NCBI RefSeq assembly: GCF_023159225.1
Contig: NC_063171.1
Coordinates: 34,193,378 to 34,257,377, forward strand
Direction of reading: 5' to 3'
Source of the DNA: Perognathus longimembris pacificus
Taxonomy: Eukaryota > Chordata > Mammalia > Rodentia > Heteromyidae
DNA length: 64,000 bases
Shown here: positions 57,411 to 64,000 of the stretch, piece after piece
Numbering within the stretch: the first letter of the stretch is position 1
Layout of the letters: each line of letters starts with the position of its first letter
The notes under the pieces: generated by a model
Database searches by the model: none
What the model was told of the DNA's origin: nothing
Seen by the model: the letters and a program-made list of their open reading frames with translations, nothing else
Program-made: the position numbers and the translations under genes

Positions 57411-58440
57411 GATGAGACATAAATATTGTGAAAATGAAAAGCCTAATGCATATAAATACTTGGGGCCAGCAAATAAGATAATTCACTAAACTTGGGATAA
57501 TTTGGTTGTTTTCTGCTGTTGCCATAATCAATTTCAGAATACTGTTCCATCCTTACCTAAACTTTCACCAAGGTCAGAAGTTTGAGGTGAACTATGTTAG
57601 TTCATTAGAGCTCTCTACTTATTCCAGATAAATGTCAGTTTGCTCATCACATATGCTGTTGTTATATATCCTGTTTCTGTGCTATAAAAAAAGAAGAACT
57701 GTTTAAGGACCATTCAGCATCTTAATAAGGACTTTCTGAAGATTAAGAAGCAAGGGCATTTAAAGAACAAATCACACCCGACAAATTTCATAGCCTTTTA
57801 CAATGTAATTTCAAAATTAGCAGATGAAAGGAAGGCAAGGGATCTTATATCTCTGCCTTTTTGTAAAATGCTAGCGACAGGAGCTCTCACAAAATGTTAG
57901 TGGCAAAGCTATTTTCTATCAGCCTTTGCCAGTTCCAATGGGCTTCGCAGCTTCCATTGGACAGATGGAAGAGAAATGATGACAGGCAGAGTTGAGGAGT
58001 GGGACCGGATGCTGGATGCAGCACCTCTGACCATGTGAAGTGATATCATCATTGGTCCTGAATAGGGCACACTGAAGGTCATGATCATCCGATAGGTGGG
58101 TGATGCGAAAATGTATAATAAAATCTCATGGAAGGTCAGGCAAATAATAAAAGGGAGTTAATGAAGGTAGATTTATGGACATGGTCACAGCCAAATGACA
58201 ATCCCTAGGAATAAATAAATAAATCGAAGAGTTACCACCAAAGCAGTACTTTCAAACATGATCTAGCTAGAACTAACTGAACACCTAAAAGATTGAGTTG
58301 GATGCTCAATTTACTATTACAAAAAATTAAGCTGCAGCGTATCCATATTCTAATTATAAAAATGTGAAGAGCATGAGATATTAGCAATTACACAATGCAA
58401 GTGAATCACTAGTTCAGTGACTCGCTCATTCAAAGACTAT
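57411..58440. other. Unique sequence, no gene seen
   Basis: Contains a perfect 8-bp inverted repeat of the CCAAT type at 57934-57961 in a moderate-GC segment (57760-58130). No recognised repeat or gene. Confidence 0.45.
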
Positions 58441-58660
58441 TTTCTAGCCAGGCGGCCGTCCCTCATGCCTGCAATCCTAGCTACTCAGGAGGCTGAGATC
58501 TGGTTCGAAGCCAAGTGGGGCAGAAAAGTACCCATGAGACTCTTATCTACAATTAGCCACTCAAAAATGGTAAGTGGCACTGTGGCTCAAAGTGGCGGTA
58601 GAGAGCTAGCTTTGAGCAAAAGAACTTAGAGATGATACCCAATAACAACAACCATTTAAA
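58441..58660 (+). repeat. B1-Geo composite SINE
   Basis: The head gccaggcggccgtccctcat and gcaatcctagctactcagga is followed by gagactcttatctacaatta and then the Geo-like box ctgtggctcaaagtggcggt. The possible duplication is a caaagactattttct-like pair (58431-58445 and about 58666-58678), imperfect. The open frame across it is not a gene. Confidence 0.78.
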
Positions 58661-58696
58661 AAAAAACAATATTTTCTGAGGTTCTGTCATCAGTTG

Positions 58697-58740
58697 CTTT
58701 CCTTCCTTCCTTCCTTCTTTCCTCCCTTCTTTTTTCAAAA
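58697..58740. repeat. (CCTT)n microsatellite
   Basis: A short CCTT run decaying into CTTT/CCCT. Confidence 0.85.
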
Positions 58741-58838
58741 AACTAATTTCTGCGGGTCTGCCATGAGCTTGTCACTGTTTTACACAAGTACTGAGCATAT
58801 TGCAAATAACACAAGCATGATTCCCCTGGCCTCCACAG

Positions 58839-58912
<74 letters not shown>

Positions 58913-58930
58913 CCTCTCTCTCTCTCTCTT
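58839..58930. repeat. (CT)n microsatellite
   Basis: Pure CT from about 58845 to 58903, then GT- and CC-interrupted CT. Ser-Leu and Arg-Glu frames across it are artefacts. Confidence 0.97.
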
Positions 58931-59069
58931 TGACACACACAATCACGAGAGGCTATTATGAAGTCAGGTAGAGAAAGGTAATGTGACAGTCAAATGGAAG
59001 GACAGACAGTGGAAGAGTGGAGAAAAGGAACCTAATATTAGATGTAAAAAAAGGAGACTCAATATATAG

Positions 59070-59500
59070 AATGCGATTAGAGAAAGGGTGTTGCAGACAG
59101 AGGAGAAGGAATGCATAGGGTCCTGAAATAAGAGCAAATTTGAGGAACACAAGGAGCAGTAGGGGGAACAAAAAGAAATGTCCTGGGAGCTGAGATCGAT
59201 AGTAGTAAAAGTAACTAGCAACTCATAGGTTTAAGTAAGGGCTTGTATTTTACATTGAGACAAGAACTCTTTTAAGACAAAAATGAACACATTTAAAATA
59301 TTATGCCAGTTTTCTATGGAGAAGAGACAAGAACGCCAAGTAAAAGGAGAAAAACACATTAAGGAATTATTATACCATGTCATATATGTGGGGCAGCAGA
59401 GACTTGAGTGGGCACAAAGAGGGGGTGAGAGAGAGAGTTCAAATTATGACAACATTCTGGAGATATAGTCAGTGGATTTATCACTGATTTTGATGTGGAA
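59070..59500 (+). mobile_element. LINE-2 3' region
   Basis: A long ordered match to L2: agggtgttgcagacagagga, gaatgcatagggtcctgaaa, gaggaacacaaggagcagta, ggcttgtattttacattgag, and near the end acattctggagatatagtca and atcactgattttgatgtgg. It is old, and the several short frames on both strands are incidental. Confidence 0.75.
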
Positions 59501-59629
59501 AGAGGACCAAAAATGTGAGAAATACCTCAAAAAGTCTTTTGGTTCAAGAACCTCCACTACTCACATTGCTCTTTTCCTCAAATGGGGAAAATCAGGAAAG
59601 GAAATGGCTGATGGGATAAAAATCTAAAG

Positions 59630-59870
59630 TTTACTCATGCTTGTAATCATAGCTACTTAGGAGACTGAGATTTGAGGGTTGTGGTTCAAAGCCAACCCAG
59701 GCAGCAAAGTCCATGAGACTCTTATCTCCAATTAACTGCCAGAAAACTGAAATTGGTGCTGTGGTTAAATGGTAGAGTGCCAGCCTTGAGTGAAAGAACT
59801 CAGGGACAGCACCTAAGCCCTGAGTTCAAACCCCACCCCCAACTGACCAATCAATCAAGCAATCAATCAG
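59630..59870 (+). repeat. B1-Geo composite SINE with (AATC)n tail
   Basis: A B1 head (tgcttgtaatcatagctact), linker (gagactcttatctccaatta) and Geo half (ctgtggttaaatggtagagt, then gagttcaaacccca) are complete. The tail is an AATC tetranucleotide run at 59848-59870. Confidence 0.82.
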
Positions 59871-60589
59871 TCTGGAATTCAAATGGTGCCAGTTCTGTTA
59901 GTCATAAGACTGCATGCACCCTTTCCCTTGTGACTAAAGGACTTTTTTATTTCATAACTTTCAGAGATAATCATAACATTTATGCTATCCACCATCAGAG
60001 ACCAGCTATTGTAGGCAAAGAAATCAAGAAAACGACAATGTCAATTCTTTTACCAATAGAGTCCACAAAGAACTCTACCACCCCTCCCCCCCAAAAAAAA
60101 ACAGAAACAATAACAAAAAAACCTAGCAAGGAACAATTTTGTCTGGGATCATACTATATTTAAAAACATATTTTGAAGGGAGCAGATTTGGGTATGGAAA
60201 AAGAAGTGCAAAATGAAGGCTAGTGGAGAAGATGTTAGCTTGCATGTTGCATTTAGAAACTGGAGTAATGTGTGGGATGGACCATATTGGTTTCAAAATG
60301 AGAACAAAAATAGTATGATTAGTTGGTGACTGTTATCAATTTGCTCTTCTTTGGATGTTCTGTTTCTTCTTTCTCTATGAGATACAATTCATAGTTTAGG
60401 TAACTTTGTAAAGTGTTTCAACTGTCAATGTTTTTAGAAGTTCAAGATTATGGTCACTCCAACTCTATTATCCTCATTTCATTCCATGTGCACAGAACAA
60501 CCTATGCATGTTAATAGATAAGAAGACTCAGATTCAGGGCATGCAGTTAGGGAGATAGTAAGTTATCAGTAAAATGAGGATGATAAAAT
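59871..60589. other. Unique sequence, no gene seen
   Basis: A C-rich then A-rich patch lies at 60080-60125. A weak L2/MIR-like patch lies at about 60460-60560. The frame at 59753-60163 starts inside the SINE and is not a gene. Confidence 0.45.
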
Positions 60590-60822
60590 TAGGTGCAAGT
60601 TGAACACACCTATAATCCTAGCTACTCAGGAGGCCAAAATCTGAGGATCATAGTTCAAATCCAGGCCAGTCAATATGTCTGGGGGACTCTTATCTCCAAT
60701 TCCCCAGCAAAAGGCTAGAAGTGGAGCTGTGGCTCAAGTGGTAGAGCAACAGGCTTGAGCAAAAAAGCCAAAGAAGAACACAATGTCCTGAGTTCAAGCC
60801 CCATTACTGACAATAAAAAAAT
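60590..60822 (+). repeat. B1-Geo composite SINE
   Basis: The head cacctataatcctagctact, linker ggactcttatctccaattcc, Geo box gctgtggctcaagtggtaga and B box gagttcaagcccc are all present, with an A-rich tail after actgacaataaaa. Confidence 0.82.
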
Positions 60823-61714
60823 AATCAGAACCAAGAAAGCCAGAAACTCAGTTCTTGAAGCAGGGAGCTGTCTGGTGAGATATAGAGTATTTGTCAGCTG
60901 TGACCGCTAAAAAAAAAATCTCCCTGGGTCATTGTCCCCTGGAGGATAAAATTGCTTCCAAGGGAAAAGCACTGGTCTAAGATAAGGAGCTCCCACAGGT
61001 TAATTTCCTCTAGTCCATGAAGCTGCCTGGGCCATGGCTACCCTGACCGCTGCTCATCACTGTAGTTTATGGAACACAGTAGTGGCCACAGTATAAATCC
61101 ACATCCACGCAATTAAGGGAGCCATGGTTTATATGAACATTAGCATATCCAGCTGCTCGTTTTCCTGTTCCTGATACTTCAGTCCAAGTATGGTGGTTTG
61201 GCATAAATAATCCCCAGTCAGCTAAAGGCTGAAAGACATTGTAAATATCCAAGTGCTAAACTACTGTGCCTTTTTGTTTTGTTTTGTTTTATTCAAGTAT
61301 ACTCCATAGAAACCTTGCTTGAAAGGCAAGGGAAAAAAACTCAACCTCAATGCCATTACTTAAATAGGCCCATTAAAAATGAGCTGTGAGTGAAATACAA
61401 CTTTATTAAACAGATGACATTACATCAGGAATGATGAATCATAAAGTTTCTTTTCGGTATTACAATGGGATACGACCTTTTAAACTTTAATCATTCACCT
61501 CATATTCTGAGCCACCGTCAGGTGTGCAGGCTTCTTGCTGATTACATTAACATGAGGCAGCTGGGGAACTGGTGGTGTCAGTTCTTGACAAGCTTCTGCT
61601 AGCATGGCTTAACAACAGAGAACACGAACTGGGACAGCCCCAGACCTGTCTGCAAAGAGAAGCATGGCCTCTCCCTGACTGCCAGGGTTCAGGAGTATCC
61701 GAGAAAGAATGCAT
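60823..61714. other. Unique sequence, possibly conserved
   Basis: About 61010-61260 and 61390-61640 look compact and repeat-free, with no open frame of note. Candidate non-coding conserved DNA only. No gene seen. Confidence 0.4.
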
Positions 61715-61800
61715 GTCCTATATATCATTGTGCTCCTAGACCCTGACATACAGTCTAGGACATAGTATGGATGCTAAACATTTATTGACTAAATCTCCAA
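61715..61800 (+). repeat. L2/MIR 3' end relic
   Basis: The phrases gtgctcctagaccctgacat, gtctaggacatagtatggat and gctaaacatttattgacta resemble the common mammalian gcctggcacatagtaggtgc and aataaatatttgttga ending. Confidence 0.7.
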
Positions 61801-61909
61801 ATCCCAAGTGTTGGGATATTGTGGTCTGTTTGTTCCAGTTTAAGAGAACATTATGCAATTTACAGGGACCATGTGAAGAAGACCCAAGGAAATGCATATG
61901 GATTTAAAA

Positions 61910-62130
61910 CAATAGTAGCATGGGGCTGGGAATGTGGCTTGGCTGTAGAGTGCTTGCCTAGCCGGCATAAAGCCCTGGCTTTGATTCCTCTGCACCACAT
62001 ATAGCAAAAGCCAGAAGTGGAGCTGTGGCTCAAGTGGTAGAGTGCTAGCCTTGAGCAAAAAGAAGCCAGGGACAGTGCTGAGGCCCTGAGTTCAAGTCCC
62101 AGGACTGGCCAAAAACAAACAAAAAACCCC
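61910..62130 (+). repeat. IDL-Geo SINE, diverged left monomer
   Basis: The body at about 61923-62119 has a left monomer with ggctgtagagtgcttgccta in place of the usual A box. The Geo half is regular. The tail is an AAAAAC-type run. The flank pair aatagtagcatg / aatagcatg looks like a duplication with a 3-bp indel. Confidence 0.85.
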
Positions 62131-62189
62131 AATAGCATGCTGTTGGTAAGAGCATAGGATTGGCTAATATCCCAATGCTTCTGCTCAGT

Positions 62190-62375
62190 ACATTCACAAG
62201 TCATTTAGGCAAACACTCACAAGTCATTTCAGCTCCCCCAGACACACGGTCCTCATAGCTTGATTGTGGGGAGTATTTGACATGATGTATGCAACAAGCT
62301 AGGCATGATGGATGATACAGGGTGAGCACCCAACAAAGGTGATTTATAATTATTCACATCATCATGAAGATATCC
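62190..62375 (+). repeat. MIR SINE with a small internal duplication
   Basis: The phrases ggagtatttgacatgatgta, caagctaggcatgatggatg and gagcacccaacaaaggtgat follow the MIR 3' half. The segment cattcacaagtcattt (62191-62206) is repeated with one change at 62214-62229. Confidence 0.6.
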
Positions 62376-63024
62376 TATGGGTAAACAGAAAGCTGACATT
62401 ACTGAATTCTTTAGGAAATGGAAGACCTGTAAACTATCATCTCTCAAATGTCTTTTGGGCTCCAATTAATAAGCACTTGCTATTCTTTGTTCTTTATGGT
62501 TGTGAGGAAGTGATGTGGAAGACAATCACTTGCCCCTCAGTAACACGTCTTACAAGCCGATATCAAAAATATTCCAGGGACCGTGTTGAGAAGCTACATC
62601 TCAGGATGTCTTTGTAACGGTGATAATCCAACTAGTATGTAAGTGTCTTTTAACTGTAGTTCTTTCTATTAATGTTGTAAATGCCATGATAAGAAAATGT
62701 CAAGAGGTTCAAAAAGAATTTTAGAAAATATTTGCAATAGATCTAAGGCAAATAAAAATAGGAGATTTTGAAATAAATCCATAATCTTTTAACTTATGAC
62801 TATGGAAGGAAAACTATCATTTTTGTCTAAAATGTATTTAGAGCGCTTTTCATGTACAGTATACAAGTTTGTGATCAATCAGCATTTAGTTCTTGAATGG
62901 AAGGCACAACATTTTTGCAAGATTTAATCCCAAATTAAGATTCCTTGTATTATTTAGAACATTTGAGCAATGAATTCCACATACACAAAATGAAGTAATA
63001 TATAATGAATATAGAATTTTATAT
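62376..63024. other. Unique AT-rich sequence, no gene seen
   Basis: No recognised element. The frames at 62253-62617 are unrecognised. Confidence 0.45.
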
Positions 63025-63085
63025 ATACTTATGTAACTCTAACCCCTCTATACATCACCTTTACAATAAAATAAAAAACAAATGA
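63025..63085 (+). mobile_element. Very short LINE-1 3' end
   Basis: Only acttatgtaactctaacccc, tctatacatcacctttacaa and an AATAAAA tail are present. This is an extremely 5'-truncated copy of the window's L1 3' end. Confidence 0.65.
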
Positions 63086-63294
63086 GTAACAAGAAATAAG
63101 GAAATATGTGATGTTAAGATTCATTAACTTATTAGAAGATTAAAATATTTTATGTTTACCTTTTTATTGCTGTATCTATCTCTGGCTTTATTCTTTTCTC
63201 TATTTTTTCCCTCAAGGTCTATAAATGCTACCATACTTTCCAACACTGTTATTTCTAAAGTTAGAAAAGAACTGTTTCCTCTTAGAAATGCATT

Positions 63295-63440
63295 TTTTTA
63301 TATTTTATTATCTGTAAGTAGTTGTATAAAGGGGTTTTAATTCAATAACTCAGTTTATGAGTACATTGTACTATGATCAAAGTTACCCCTTTCAGCTTCC
63401 TTCCATAGTCTCCCAATCCTAACTATCCTCTTAAATTTCG
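63295..63440 (-). repeat. L1-type 3' UTR end, second family, antisense
   Basis: The plus strand shows tgtaagtagttgtataaagg, ttcaataactcagtttatga and ctatgatcaaagttacccct. This is the reverse complement of the ends at 6690-6960 and 16951-17275. Confidence 0.65.
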
Positions 63441-63816
63441 TTGTTCCATTTTTGCATTTGTATGTTAAATGTTATGACTACATATTTTGAATAGTAATAT
63501 TCATCACATATGAATATTATGACCTTCTCTCTCACAAATGCCTTTTGTTACCTGCAAAGAAACCTTTCCCATAATTCCTTTTCATAGATATGATTTCCTG
63601 TCCCATTAGTTAGCTCTGAGTTACAAGCTAATCATTATCAGAAAGAAAACACTTTTCATGGTTGCCTTAGAACAGGCATGATTCAAACATTAAACTCAGA
63701 GAGTGACTGTATAATCATTGTGCTAGACAAAGTTCTGTGTGCAAGGAAGAAAACAAGAGTGGCTGTGGGGTAAGCCAACAGCTGCCCCAAGATGCCACTT
63801 GCCAACTATGACTTCA
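63441..63816. other. Unique sequence, no gene seen
   Basis: No recognised element or frame. Confidence 0.45.
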
Positions 63817-63965
63817 GTAGTTTCTAAACTTGTCTCCATGTTAGAGTGACCTTTTAAACATTCTGGTCACATACTAAATCAATTTTATCACAATTCCAAG
63901 AGTGGGGCAAAGAAATCATACTTTTTGAGGTCTACCAGGTGATTCTAAAGTACAGAGCATTTGAA
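63817..63965 (+). mobile_element. MER5-type hAT-Charlie MITE
   Basis: The order cagtagtttctaaacttgtc, catgttagagtgacctttta, acatactaaatcaattttat, gagtggggcaaagaaatcat and ccaggtgattctaaagtaca is that of a MER5-type element, a widespread ancient mammalian MITE. The right end is incomplete. Confidence 0.7.
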
Positions 63966-64000
63966 GGTGACTACATAGCCATTTGGCTAAAGTGAGCCAT

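Overview
This window looks like nuclear DNA of a mammal, most likely a rodent of the kangaroo rat, pocket mouse and pocket gopher group (Geomyoidea). It is AT-rich. It is full of LINE-1, LINE-2, MIR, B1, ID, hAT-Charlie and Tigger debris and long microsatellites, and it has no bacterial-style gene packing. The taxonomic pointer is a dimeric SINE present in nine near-complete copies. Its left half resembles the tRNA-Ala-derived ID element. Its right half matches what I remember of the Geo monomer of the IDL-Geo SINE, which is described as restricted to Geomyoidea. That assignment is from memory and was not searched.

I found no protein-coding gene, no exon I could defend, no functional RNA gene, no CRISPR array and no prokaryotic feature. 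The longer open frames are accidental readings of repeats (L1 3' UTRs, GAA arrays, SINEs) or unrecognised short frames without coding signs. The only recognisable protein remnants are two pieces of the LINE-1 ORF2 C-terminus (about 3971-4096 and 27387-27569). The window is therefore intergenic or deep intronic.

Layout. 0-13 kb: old B1/ID/MIR pieces, L1 3' UTR fragments on both strands (including a head-to-head pair at 3.7-4.4 kb) and three GGAA-type microsatellites. 13-25 kb: a complete Tigger-type MITE with TA duplications, one IDL-Geo, and long unique stretches with L2/MIR relics. 25-29.5 kb: an IDL-Geo with a clean target duplication, then a stack of four L1 3' ends in one direction. 29.5-39 kb: mostly unique sequence. 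39-48.4 kb: a LINE-rich block with two antisense L1M bodies interrupted by young SINEs, a doubled L1-type 3' UTR, and a GAA/TTC triplet tract in two blocks. 48.4-64 kb: unique stretches with IDL-Geo copies clustered up to 54 kb, then a hAT element nested in a MIR, an L2 body, several B1-Geo composites and MIR/MER5-type relics.

The activity recorded here is retrotransposition. SINEs flanked by 12-19 bp duplications and ending in A-rich tails show use of LINE-1 machinery. The points most worth a second look are the sharing of one right-hand SINE monomer by two different heads, a SINE with two poly(A) tracts, the split GAA/TTC array, the doubled L1 3' UTR, and three short perfect hairpins in unique DNA. 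I did not find a new multi-gene system, and I do not think one is present.
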